Source: Saprospiraceae bacterium UBA1994 (GTDB taxonomy: Bacteria > Bacteroidota > Bacteroidia > Chitinophagales > Saprospiraceae). From it: 14,221 nucleotides of DNA. The stretch is from assembly GCA_002335865.1 (NCBI GenBank), contig DDCY01000026.1, positions 1-14,221 on the forward strand, given 5' to 3'. A program made the position numbers and the translations under genes. The notes under the pieces were generated by a model that had not been told where the DNA came from, made no database searches, and saw only the letters and a list, made by a program, of their open reading frames with translations. This document shows positions 1 to 9,600 of the stretch, one piece after another. Position 1 is the first letter of the stretch; each line of letters opens with the position of its first letter.

Positions 1-1
1 A

Positions 2-3000
2 ATGAAAGCTAAAATAATCTTATATACTTTAATCATATTAGTCTTCTCTGCTTGCAAAACAGACAAACCTGTTGAAGCATTTACTGGTCAACTATTCTCG
101 GAGATCAGCCCTCTTGAGTCTGGTGTATTCTTTGTCAATGGCATCAATGAGTCATGGCAGCGTAATACGATGACCTATGACTACTTTTATAATGGTGCTG
201 GAGTTGCATTAGGAGATATCAATAATGATGGATTGACAGATATTTTTTTTACGGGTAATGATGTGACCAATAAGCTATACCTCAATAAGGGCAACATGCA
301 ATTTGAAGATATATCTCAAAATGCTTTGCAATCATCTGTCAAATGGGCAACTGGAGCCACTATGATAGATATCAATAATGATGGATTTCTGGATATATAT
401 GTATGTAATGGGGGACCAAATGCGGAATCCGGATTGAGAACTAATGATTTATATATCAATAATGGTGATATGACTTTCACCAACAAGGCAGAACAGATGG
501 GTGTCAACGATGCTGGAAGATCTGTCCAATCATCCTTCTTTGACTACGACCAAGATGGAGATTTGGATCTTTGGGTCAATAATCATAGTCAATACGATGG
601 AAATCTCAATCCATGGTTATCATTACAAAATAGTAAAGAAGGACTTGCAGATCCTACAGGCAAACCAAGACTATATAGAAATGATGGTCAAAAATTTACT
701 GATGTAAGCAAAGAAGCAGGAATATTTAGAGAAGCATTCGGTCTTGGCTTAGCTACTTCAGATTTTGATGATGATGGAGACATCGATGTATATGTGGCAA
801 ATGATTATTTTTTACCAGACTACTACTACATCAATAACGGCGACGGTACATTTACCGATAAATCTAAATTACTACTGGCGCATACTTCATTTTACTCAAT
901 GGGTTGCGATGCCGCCGATATCAACAATGATGGTGTCTTAGATTTGGCTGTAGTAGATATGACTCCTGAAGATCATTATCGAAATAAAGTACTTATGGAA
1001 TCTATGGATACGGAGCGTTTTCGCTATCTACATGATAGACTGAAATTTACTAGACAATATATGTACAATTCTCTGCAAGTTGGAGGAGGTTTTGGTAGCT
1101 TCCAAGAAGTAGGTAAGGCCTATGGTGTATCTCAATCAGAATGGAGTTGGGCGGCTTTACTCGCAGATTTTGACAATGATGGCTATAAAGATTATTACGT
1201 TACTAACGGTTTTTATAGAGATACTAAAGACAATGACTTTAAGAAGATACAAAATGAATTTGAAGAAACTCCAGGCGCTCAGTATAACGAAAATGTATTT
1301 AATGAATTTCTAAAAATATTAAAAAGTACACCTACTCAAAATCAGTTTTATAAAAACGAAAACGGAGAGAAATTTAGCAACCAAAGTACAAACTGGACCA
1401 ATATGGGACCAAGCTTTTCGAATGGAGCTGCGTATGGAGATTTGGATAACGATGGCGATCTTGATTTGGTGCTAAATAACCTACAGGATACTGCTAGCAT
1501 TCTAGAGAATAAACTCACAGAATCAAACTATCTACAAGTACACTTGACCAATCCTAATCGTACCGCTGCTAGCGATCATGCTGTCATCAAACTATACCAA
1601 GGAGATAAGATTCAAAGAGCAGATTACAATTTTACTAGAGGATATCAATCTAGTGTCCAACATCGAGTACATTTTGGATTAGGTACTGAAGTAATAGATA
1701 GTATCAATGTGCATTGGACTGATGGAACTCAATACACAGCAAAAGATGTAAAACCAAATGAATTGATCACAATCAACAAGAGAAGTGGCACTCAATTTTT
1801 CACCGATACTAAAGCGAAGCCAACTAGATTTATGGATATCACAAAATCTGCTGGCATCGATATCTTTTCAGATGAAAAAGACTTTGACGATTTTGCTTCA
1901 GAGATATTACTTCCACATAAATATTCTACAATGGGTCCAGCATTAGCAGTTGGAGATGTCGATGGCGATGGACTTGATGATTTCTATATAGGAGGATCAC
2001 AAGGTAAATCCGGTACTATATATACCGCTTCAGGTAGTTCTTTTTCTCCCATAGATAATAGGACATTTATGCTAGATAGTAAACACGAAGATTTAGGTGC
2101 TACTTTTTTAGATGTAGATAATGACGGTGATCTTGATCTTTACGTAGCGAGTGGAGGAGGAGGAGAAGTAGCAGTAAGTCCTATCCTATCAGATGACAGA
2201 TTATATATCAATAGTGGCAATGGCTTTTTCATTAATAGTCAAATAAGCTTACCTAATATTGAGTCCAGTACAAAGAGTATTACAAAATTAGATTACAATG
2301 GTGATGGCAAAATAGACCTGTTCATAGGCGGACGTAATACGCCTGGAAAATATCCACTGGCTGCAGAATCCTACTTACTAATCAATACTGGAGGTAAGTT
2401 CAGAATAGAAGACATCTCATCTCTGCAAGAGAATATGTGTGGAATGATAACCGGCGCTACAGTTGCTGATCTTGACGGAAATGGCAAAGACGAGTTAATA
2501 GTTGTTGGGGAATGGTGTGTTCCACAGATTTACAGTCAAACAGAGACTGGATTTACGTTGTTAGATAATACAACTCTTAATGGTCTCACAGGATGGTGGC
2601 AATCCATACAAACGGCAGATATTGACAAAGATGGAGACCAAGATATTATTTTGGGTAATATGGGAGAAAATAACAAATTCAACCCAAGTACTGAAAAACC
2701 ATTAGGAATACTTGCATCGGATTTTGATGATAGTGGATCTATAGATATAGTATTGACCAAAGAATATAAAGGAAAGACTGTTCCAGTAAGAGGTAAAGAA
2801 TGTTCTACTGAGCAAATGCCATTTCTTAAAGAAAAATTTCCAACATATGATGGCTTTGCATCATCTGGTATAGAGGACATTCTCGGTGCTGATAAAATAA
2901 GTACTGCTAATCAAAAGGCAGTGACCACATTTAGCAGTATAGTACTCATAAATAAAGGAAACATGAACTTCGAAGTCCAACGTCTCCCTACTCCTGCACA

Positions 3001-3310
3001 ATGGTCTCCTATTATGGATATGATTATTGACGACTTTGACAAAGACGGTAATATCGATATCGTAGTAGCAGGTAACATGTACGATACCGAACCCGAAACA
3101 CCAGCCTATGATGCTGGAAGAGGACTACTACTTAATGGTAATGGTGACGGCACATTTTCCACAAGTAATCTGATACAATACTCAGGACTCAATATCAGCA
3201 GAAACGTAAGAGCTATTGAACCAATCAAACTAGGAAAAACTCAAAAGGGAATACTTGTAGCTAATCACAATGATAAAATGCAATTATTTTTAGCGAGAGA
3301 AGATTTCTAA
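2..3310 (+). CDS. Large VCBS/FG-GAP repeat lipoprotein with central ASPIC/UnbV domain (CRTAC1 family)
   Basis: This is a predicted surface or periplasmic lipoprotein of 1102 residues. A hydrophobic N-terminus ends in the lipobox F-S-A-C with the lipidated Cys at residue 18, which supports the ATG at base 2; the region upstream lies outside the window. I count 14 calcium-binding-type DxDxDG or DxNNDG repeats, beginning near residues 72, 123, 181, 254, 306, 389, 480, then 652, 704, 764, 823, 873, 907 and 1011. Between the two sets, at about 507-592, lies an ASPIC/UnbV domain (R-G-Y-Q-S-S, then H-F-G-L-G and V-H-W-T-D-G). Such repeats form beta-propellers, so two propellers flanking ASPIC are likely. 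A segment around Cys934 (E-C-S-T-E-Q-M-P-F, then F-P-T-Y-D) is one I recall as recurrent in Bacteroidota homologues. The role is not known: ligand or polymer binding and protein contacts are plausible, and I see no enzyme motif. The DUF6495-like gene follows after 21 bases on the same strand. Confidence 0.94.
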   Translation: MKAKIILYTLIILVFSACKTDKPVEAFTGQLFSEISPLESGVFFVNGINESWQRNTMTYDYFYNGAGVALGDINNDGLTDIFFTGNDVTNKLYLNKGNMQFEDISQNALQSSVKWATGATMIDINNDGFLDIYVCNGGPNAESGLRTNDLYINNGDMTFTNKAEQMGVNDAGRSVQSSFFDYDQDGDLDLWVNNHSQYDGNLNPWLSLQNSKEGLADPTGKPRLYRNDGQKFTDVSKEAGIFREAFGLGLATSDFDDDGDIDVYVANDYFLPDYYYINNGDGTFTDKSKLLLAHTSFYSMGCDAADINNDGVLDLAVVDMTPEDHYRNKVLMESMDTERFRYLHDRLKFTRQYMYNSLQVGGGFGSFQEVGKAYGVSQSEWSWAALLADFDNDGYKDYYVTNGFYRDTKDNDFKKIQNEFEETPGAQYNENVFNEFLKILKSTPTQNQFYKNENGEKFSNQSTNWTNMGPSFSNGAAYGDLDNDGDLDLVLNNLQDTASILENKLTESNYLQVHLTNPNRTAASDHAVIKLYQGDKIQRADYNFTRGYQSSVQHRVHFGLGTEVIDSINVHWTDGTQYTAKDVKPNELITINKRSGTQFFTDTKAKPTRFMDITKSAGIDIFSDEKDFDDFASEILLPHKYSTMGPALAVGDVDGDGLDDFYIGGSQGKSGTIYTASGSSFSPIDNRTFMLDSKHEDLGATFLDVDNDGDLDLYVASGGGGEVAVSPILSDDRLYINSGNGFFINSQISLPNIESSTKSITKLDYNGDGKIDLFIGGRNTPGKYPLAAESYLLINTGGKFRIEDISSLQENMCGMITGATVADLDGNGKDELIVVGEWCVPQIYSQTETGFTLLDNTTLNGLTGWWQSIQTADIDKDGDQDIILGNMGENNKFNPSTEKPLGILASDFDDSGSIDIVLTKEYKGKTVPVRGKECSTEQMPFLKEKFPTYDGFASSGIEDILGADKISTANQKAVTTFSSIVLINKGNMNFEVQRLPTPAQWSPIMDMIIDDFDKDGNIDIVVAGNMYDTEPETPAYDAGRGLLLNGNGDGTFSTSNLIQYSGLNISRNVRAIEPIKLGKTQKGILVANHNDKMQLFLAREDF

Positions 3311-3331
3311 TGCGTAACCTAGAAATTAATT

Positions 3332-3793
3332 ATGGCAAAATACAAACCACTCAATATAGAAGAACTCCAATCTTTGGAAAAGGAATTTGTTGAGTTTCTT
3401 GTGATCAATGGTATGATGCAAGATGACTGGATAAAGATGAAAGATGAAGATCCTATCGGTGCTCAAAAGATGACTGAATTATTTTCTGATGTAGTATGGG
3501 AAAGTATCTTACGAAATACTAAGTACATAGATTTCAGGTCTGCTCATAGTATCAAATGCTTCCAATGTCTTGATGATAAAATTATTCTTGTTGGATTGGA
3601 TAGCTCAGAAACTGATATGTCTACCTCAGTATTTGCAGCACTTCAGACTCAAGACTTTCCTGACGATGTAGTTGCTTTTACTACTGAGAAGAAATACAAT
3701 AAGGTAAGAGAATTAGAAATATTCGAAATGCTAGATTGGGGTTGTGAAATCTCTGAAGGTCAACTTTTCAGAGAACTATGCTTAGCACTTTAA
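3332..3793 (+). CDS. DUF6495-like small cytoplasmic protein of unknown function
   Basis: This is a 153-residue soluble protein with no signal peptide and no membrane segment. The N-terminal pattern (P-L-N-I-E-E-L-Q-S-L-E-K-E-F-V-E-F-L, then D-D-W, then an L-F-S-D-V-V-W-E segment) matches what I recall of the Bacteroidota-restricted family DUF6495. That assignment is from memory, not from a search. The protein is acidic, looks alpha/beta, and has four cysteines with no metal-binding spacing that I can recognise. It starts 21 bases after the VCBS lipoprotein on the same strand, so the two may be co-transcribed, but nothing in its sequence ties it to surface biology. Its stop lies only 7 bases from the stop of the convergent glycosyltransferase gene. 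No catalytic function can be assigned. Confidence 0.85.
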   Translation: MAKYKPLNIEELQSLEKEFVEFLVINGMMQDDWIKMKDEDPIGAQKMTELFSDVVWESILRNTKYIDFRSAHSIKCFQCLDDKIILVGLDSSETDMSTSVFAALQTQDFPDDVVAFTTEKKYNKVRELEIFEMLDWGCEISEGQLFRELCLAL

Positions 3794-3800
3794 CTTTATA

Positions 3801-5387
3801 TTATTGCTTGCGCTTGACCACATACATCAGCGTCCAATCTTCTCTCTTTCGAAATGTATCTACTACCTCATAAGGTATTGGAATCTCCGTTCGACTAGTA
3901 TCTACAATGAGATAAATATCATCTTCATCTGGCGCTAGATTACGATAGTTAATTACTCCTCTCTCCCTAGCTATATAGAACGAACTAGTATGGTCTAACT
4001 TGGCATTTTTGTAAAGTTCAAGTTTGACATTTTTGTACTTCTTTCCTATTACTGCTGCTTGGTTTTTAGCTATAGTCCCGTAATCCTTCTCTTGTCGAAT
4101 CGGCATCATAAACCAGTTAAATCCAATACGAAGCAAAAGCACTAGCATGACTAAAAAAAATAGTCTGTACCCCTGATCCTTGAAGTAGATAACCGCCAAG
4201 CCTACTAATGCTAAGAATAACACTCCGATCTTCCATTGATAGCCATCAATCTGTTTCACTTCATCTATTCCGATTAATCCTGCAACGACAAATGGTACAG
4301 CTACAATTATCACTTGATACAATCTTCTCAAGAGGAGTAATCTCCATCCCTCTTCTTCTATGGAGTATAGATATACCAATACCGTAAATATCAAGGGTAT
4401 AAGCATCAATATATATCGAGGGTATGTTCCTGGAGAAATCCAATAGACAAAAATATTCGCTAAGAAACAAATTGAAACATAATGAATGTATCGATTCCTC
4501 TTAATGATATTCCAGATGTCTCTTCGTAAGAACATCACTCCTAACACAGACCAAGGTAAAAAGTGAAAAATATTATCAAATGGATAAATGAATATATGTT
4601 TGATAGTACTCCAAATGCCATGTCTCAATGGTGTACGCTGTGTACTCTGATCCAACAAGCCTGGTACTACCGAAGTACTTTCATTATAGACCCCGTACAT
4701 CATATAATAACCTCCCAGAATAGCTACCATACAGAGTCCTCCTGCGATGTGAGGAATGCTGATTATCTTCTTGAGACTTTTATCCATGTAGTGAAAGGCC
4801 ATCATCGTACATCCTACGAATACGAAAGCTGGCAATCCCTTTAGCAAATATGCAATCGAAGCGAGCACATATGAGATAATATACATATGCCAGTACTTTT
4901 TACGAGTACCATAGTGATATACTGCTATAAACATCAAGAACACTACCCAAGAAAATCCAATATCTATCAAACCTCGAAAGGAATCCCAGAATATTATTCG
5001 TCCACAAGTAAGGAAGAACAATGAAATCAAAATCGGATACTTGATATCTTTGAAGTATGGTCGATTAACCTTGTATATGGTGTAGCAAAATAATGCTAAA
5101 CAAACTACTGTCGGCACTCTAGTCGCTAACTCATCAAATCTTCCAAATAGCATGAAACTAATGTAGATTATCCAGTTGTACATTGGAGGCTTACTATAGT
5201 AGTAAGATCCATTGACTGTTGGTACTATAAAATTATCAGAGAATCCCATTTCCAAAGCTACCAATGCTCTTATAGATTCATCATTGATAAACGTCTGCAA
5301 CCCAAGATTGATCAGAAGTGCAGGTATCGCCAATGCTATAATGACACTTAGATAGATATATAACCGCTTATCGTCAGTCTTATACAT
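3801..5387 (-). CDS. ArnT/PMT-like membrane glycosyltransferase (GT39/GT83-type, GT-C fold)
   Basis: This 528-residue polytopic membrane protein has roughly 12 hydrophobic segments, from residues 10-31 to about 430, then a soluble C-terminal domain of about 100 residues. It shows the GT-C hallmarks: an acidic pair D36-E37 with R40 in the first external loop, K66-P67-P68 before the next helix (the KPP motif of ArnT-like enzymes), and a Y-P-R-Y-I-L-M-L-I-P segment around residues 321-330. Enzymes of this type move a sugar from a polyprenyl-phosphate donor to lipid A, protein or another acceptor on the outer face of the inner membrane. Sugar and acceptor cannot be read from sequence. Its ATG shares one base with the stop of the upstream M16 peptidase gene (TAATG), so translational coupling is likely. 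It is the last gene of the unit with the peptidase and the PNGase F-like protein. An ArnT, a protein O-mannosyltransferase or another family member are all possible. Confidence 0.9.
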   Translation of the reverse strand: MYKTDDKRLYIYLSVIIALAIPALLINLGLQTFINDESIRALVALEMGFSDNFIVPTVNGSYYYSKPPMYNWIIYISFMLFGRFDELATRVPTVVCLALFCYTIYKVNRPYFKDIKYPILISLFFLTCGRIIFWDSFRGLIDIGFSWVVFLMFIAVYHYGTRKKYWHMYIISYVLASIAYLLKGLPAFVFVGCTMMAFHYMDKSLKKIISIPHIAGGLCMVAILGGYYMMYGVYNESTSVVPGLLDQSTQRTPLRHGIWSTIKHIFIYPFDNIFHFLPWSVLGVMFLRRDIWNIIKRNRYIHYVSICFLANIFVYWISPGTYPRYILMLIPLIFTVLVYLYSIEEEGWRLLLLRRLYQVIIVAVPFVVAGLIGIDEVKQIDGYQWKIGVLFLALVGLAVIYFKDQGYRLFFLVMLVLLLRIGFNWFMMPIRQEKDYGTIAKNQAAVIGKKYKNVKLELYKNAKLDHTSSFYIARERGVINYRNLAPDEDDIYLIVDTSRTEIPIPYEVVDTFRKREDWTLMYVVKRKQ

Positions 5388-6619
5388 TATTTGGGTAAGT
5401 ATATGATTTCATTACATTGCTCTTGAGATAGTATCTCGTTAGCTACACGCTTAATGTCTTCAGCAGTAACGTTTTGATATTTCTGGGATTGAATATTGAT
5501 CATTTCAGCATCGCCCAATATCTCATAATACGCTAAATTCATTGCCTTATGCAAAATACTTACTTCAGAATATACGAGACTACTTTCTGTTTTATTACGT
5601 ATTTTTTCTAGCTCTTCTGACTGTACCCCTTTGGCTTTTATTTCATTAAGCTCATTCCAGATTACCTCTCTTGTTTGATCAATACTTACTCCTGGCATCG
5701 GTCTAGCTTCAACTATAAATAGCCCTGGATCAAATGTCCCTGAAATAAATGCATCTATAGTACTGCAGATTGATTTCTTATATATGTTGACAAAAAATCT
5801 ACTAGACCTTCCATTAGCTAAAATATCAGATAAAAGATCAACAGCGTAGTAATCATCATTGAGTCTATTGCACATGCCGAAAGCCATAATTATAGACGGT
5901 AGGGGTACCGCTGCTTCGATAATCTTAGATCTAAATTGTGACTGTTTAGTCTCTACAGGCAATAATCTTTTGAGTTCTATTCCTGCTGGTATATCACTAA
6001 AATATTTATTGATCTGAGATTTGACATCGCTAATCTGAATATTTCCTACTACAACAAGTACCGCATTATTAGGGCGATAATATCTGTAGAAAAAAGCTTC
6101 TACATCTCCTAACTTAGCATCTTGGATGTGCTCAGGCACTAGTCCAATAGTCGGCCATCTATAACTATGCTCCTTGTACGCCATATCGCTGAGATGGTGC
6201 CACATGTCACCATATGGTTGATTGAGACAGGTCTCTTTAAATTCTTCTATGACGACTTTTTGCTGTGTAGCAAGAGACTTAGAACTAAAATCCAACTTCA
6301 TCATTCGATCGGACTCCAACCATAGTGCGGTCTCTATGTTCTCAGCCGGTAAAATGTTATAGAAATTAGTCATATCACAATTAGTGAATGCATTATTCTC
6401 CCCACCTGCCATCTGTATAGGCGTATCAAAATCAGGAATGTTAGCAGACCCTCCAAACATCAAATGCTCGAAAAGATGAGCAAATCCAGTCTTCTCGACT
6501 TCTTCATCTCTTGATCCTACATCATACGCTACATTGACTACTGCCATAGGGCTAGATGCATCTTGGTGCAATATGACACGGAGTCCATTATCTAAGACAT
6601 ACTTTTCGAATGCTATCAT
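5387..6619 (-). CDS. M16 family zinc metallopeptidase (insulinase/MPP-like, single 410-residue subunit)
   Basis: The inverted zinc motif HxxEH is intact as H48-L-F-E51-H52. The third zinc ligand is expected in the E-E-F-K-E stretch at 125-129; E129 falls 76 residues after the motif, a usual spacing. Typical family segments follow: N-Q-P-Y-G at 133-137, Y-Y-R-P-N-N-A at 180-186, and V-V-V-G-N-I near 189-194. The length fits one M16 half-barrel subunit. There is no signal peptide, so a cytoplasmic protein is predicted. Such subunits usually pair with a second, inactive M16 protein that supplies the Arg/Tyr substrate-binding pair. Here the second domain reads R-S-S-R-F-F, followed by S-I-C-S-T rather than the usual G-L-(A/V)-Y, so that pair looks incomplete, and no partner gene lies alongside. 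The gene starts 14 bases after the PNGase F-like gene and overlaps the glycosyltransferase by one base. Substrate unknown; the family cuts peptides and small proteins. Confidence 0.92.
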   Translation of the reverse strand: MIAFEKYVLDNGLRVILHQDASSPMAVVNVAYDVGSRDEEVEKTGFAHLFEHLMFGGSANIPDFDTPIQMAGGENNAFTNCDMTNFYNILPAENIETALWLESDRMMKLDFSSKSLATQQKVVIEEFKETCLNQPYGDMWHHLSDMAYKEHSYRWPTIGLVPEHIQDAKLGDVEAFFYRYYRPNNAVLVVVGNIQISDVKSQINKYFSDIPAGIELKRLLPVETKQSQFRSKIIEAAVPLPSIIMAFGMCNRLNDDYYAVDLLSDILANGRSSRFFVNIYKKSICSTIDAFISGTFDPGLFIVEARPMPGVSIDQTREVIWNELNEIKAKGVQSEELEKIRNKTESSLVYSEVSILHKAMNLAYYEILGDAEMINIQSQKYQNVTAEDIKRVANEILSQEQCNEIIYLPK

Positions 6620-6633
6620 CTAATACTTTTACG

Positions 6634-9600
6634 CTATATTTTTACAAATCGCTGCGTAAAGGTACTACTCTCAGTGATTACTGTTAGGTGATATACACCT
6701 GATGTAAATCTATTTATTTCTTCAATGTAAAAATCAGTCCGCCCTTTAATATTCTCAGTGTGCAGCTGTTGGCCCATCTCGTTGGTAATCAATATAGATC
6801 CATTAGATAAGCGATTATCAAGTTCTATATATAACCCAGCACTAACCGGATTTGGAAAAATAGTCATCACTTCATCAGCCGTCACATCGTCAGTAGAAAC
6901 GATGATTCCTGTGGTAAAATCATACCTATATACACTACCAAAGTCAGCAGGAAGCGTAGTCCATCCGGCTCCATCTGCTCTCACTGCTATATATCCATCT
7001 CCATCATTATTAGCCCACCAAGATAGTCCATCACCGCCAGTGTCATTGATCACAAGTTGATAACAGCCATTGAGGTTCCGAAGGGTATCTGTATAAACAG
7101 TATTCCCAGCTACATTAGATGATAGCTTTTGCAGAACCACAGTACCATTTTGGTCATACACGGTATATGATGTTTCACTAGAAACGAAATTGGTCTTAAA
7201 TTGGATGATCACATCATTATCATAATGATCTACTGCACGTATATCAGACACTAAAGTATTATTATCAGTATCCTCATCATCACCATTAAATTTCACTCTG
7301 AATTTAGCTCCTTCTGGAAGTGTCAAACCAGGAAAAAATGGTAACTCAATCTCTTCTTCCTCTAAAAATCCTAGATTACCGTTCCACAGATAAGTCTGGC
7401 CATCCGTTAGCAATACTTCTCCATCAATATCAAATCCATAATTTATTTCTAACTGAGTAAGAGGTTGAGTGCCATTATTACGAATCTTTATAACTGGTGC
7501 TTGGCAAGCTGGATTATATCGCTCATGTATGATTTCTGAAGATGGATTTCTTATTTCCAATAGTTCTACATCATTACTATAATTAGGATCTCCATATTCC
7601 ACTAATTGCATATTGACTATATATCTGCTATCCCCTGCAGCAGTATTAATAGAGTAATCTACGGTATTGGATCCCATACTAGAGATAAAGTCGGTTACAT
7701 CAAATCGCTGCACATCAGATGGCGCTCCAGGGCACCAGCCAGCTCTATCATATACCCAAGTTCCTCCTTGAGGATACACTGGATTATCAGAGCATTCAGT
7801 CCAAACCTGATAAGAGAGAGGCACTCCATTCATACTCATAGTATGAGTCCTTGGAATAAATTCTCCTTCTTGACCATGTCCAGTTATTACTCCTTTCATT
7901 TCTGTTGACTTGGTGTCATTGTTTATATTTACCTCTCTTGGTTCAAATCTGTTATTATTCAATATATCTTGATAACCAGAAGAAGTCACTGGCCATAATT
8001 GAGTGATATTAACTACATCACGAACGGGTGTCCCTTCAACAAATTCAAATCGAATATCCATGTCTTCTTGCCATTGACCTCCCCTATTCATAAAGATTCT
8101 TTTATTTCCTTTAAGTATAGGACCAAACTCTGTTACATCAAAAGACCATGTCTTACCTTCAATTCCCAAATCTAAATTAATACCATATGGTGTAACGAAT
8201 GACATCAACTCGTATACCAACGGACTCTTAGAGAAGTAATTCATATCTTGAATAAAGATGAAATCTTCACCTGCAATTACTTCTGTTCCTATTTGATTAT
8301 AATCTTCATCAAAGATGGGTTGCTCTCCTGCAGTATAGTAATAGAAAGTTTCATCTAGCACTCTATCCGTTCCTTCCAATACGTATCTATCTACTCGTGA
8401 TGGAAGATTTTCAATCAAATTGTCCACTTGGGTTTCTACTACATCGTATTGATAATTTCCTTTCAGTAAGAAGAAATTAGGCATCTTATTTCCGATACTT
8501 ATATTTTTCACCAACTGATGCGACCTCCAATCTCTTTGAATCAGCTGGCCATTAGCAGTCATATTATTATTATATGATGACTTATCTACTAATCCATTAC
8601 TAACATCGCCATCGAAATCAAAATACATCATCAGATTAGAATAGTCTGGATGGCTGGCATCTACTCTACTTCTCATCCTTGATTTGATTTCTTCTTGCGA
8701 AAACTCTTTATTCCATACTTGGAAATCATCTAATGATCCCTGCCAATAAGTAGGACTTGAGCCAGATGAAGATCCTAATGAAAATCTTTTAATATCGATA
8801 GGATTAGATTTTTCACTTCCTGTTACTAATAATTCACCATTCAAATAAATATTCATGATTCCTGTTGAGACATTTTTTGTAAATGCCCAATGCGTCCATT
8901 TATTTTTAAAATCATCTGGGTTGACTACCATGTTTATCCTATCATAATTGCCACCATTACCACCACAGTCCCAATATACTTGTCCATTACTCCAAGGTAG
9001 ATGCACGTTTGCTTGGCGTCTATTGGCATCATCTACTCCTTCAAAAATCGTAGTATTTACTGGAAGTTTATGATCACCAAAAGACCAAAATGACACCGTT
9101 ATTTCATCTGAAACATCAGGAATTCCTTCTTCACTAATAAAATTTCCACTTGGCCCACAGGTTACATATTTATCATTGCTACCATTTACTGTAAGTACCT
9201 CTTTATCAGAATCTAGATCTCCATAAAATCTGACAGGACTATCGCTCGAACTTTCATAATTCATCTGAATTAAAATATTTGACGAACCATCCCAAATAAA
9301 ATTTTGATAAAAATTGAGGAAAACTCCCCCTTTTATCTCAATGTTGTTTTGATAGACTTCTGTCCAATCGCCGGAGAAAAGTTCTGTAGCAGAAACTGCA
9401 TCTGCCGAAGTGCTACGCATACTTATTCTTAGATTATCAAACTGTGAAGAATTACCAAATACATCCCAACGCATACGACCTATCTCACCAGCAGTGACAC
9501 CTTGCGATTGGATATCTGCACCATTAACCAAAAAGAGATGAGTCTTCACATCGCCATCTAGGCCAATATCATAAAGATCACCTTGAGTACCCTCTCCAAC

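Noticed and set aside
2536..2880. Open frame of 114 codons on the minus strand inside the VCBS lipoprotein gene
   Set aside because: It is fully antisense to a gene with clear repeats and motifs, and the peptide has no recognisable domain; it follows from the codon pattern of the real gene.
211..3070. Recurring GAT-rich short sequence that could be taken for a CRISPR or tandem DNA repeat
   Set aside because: The copies are unevenly spaced, vary at third codon positions and encode DxDxDG loops; they are protein repeats.
4261..4470. Minus-strand second reading frame inside the glycosyltransferase gene, as a sign of a frameshift
   Set aside because: The main frame continues unbroken through the conserved Y-P-R-Y segment, so there is no frameshift.
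4563..4844. Open frame of 93 codons on the plus strand inside the glycosyltransferase gene
   Set aside because: It is antisense to conserved membrane-protein coding sequence, and its composition is unlike a real protein.
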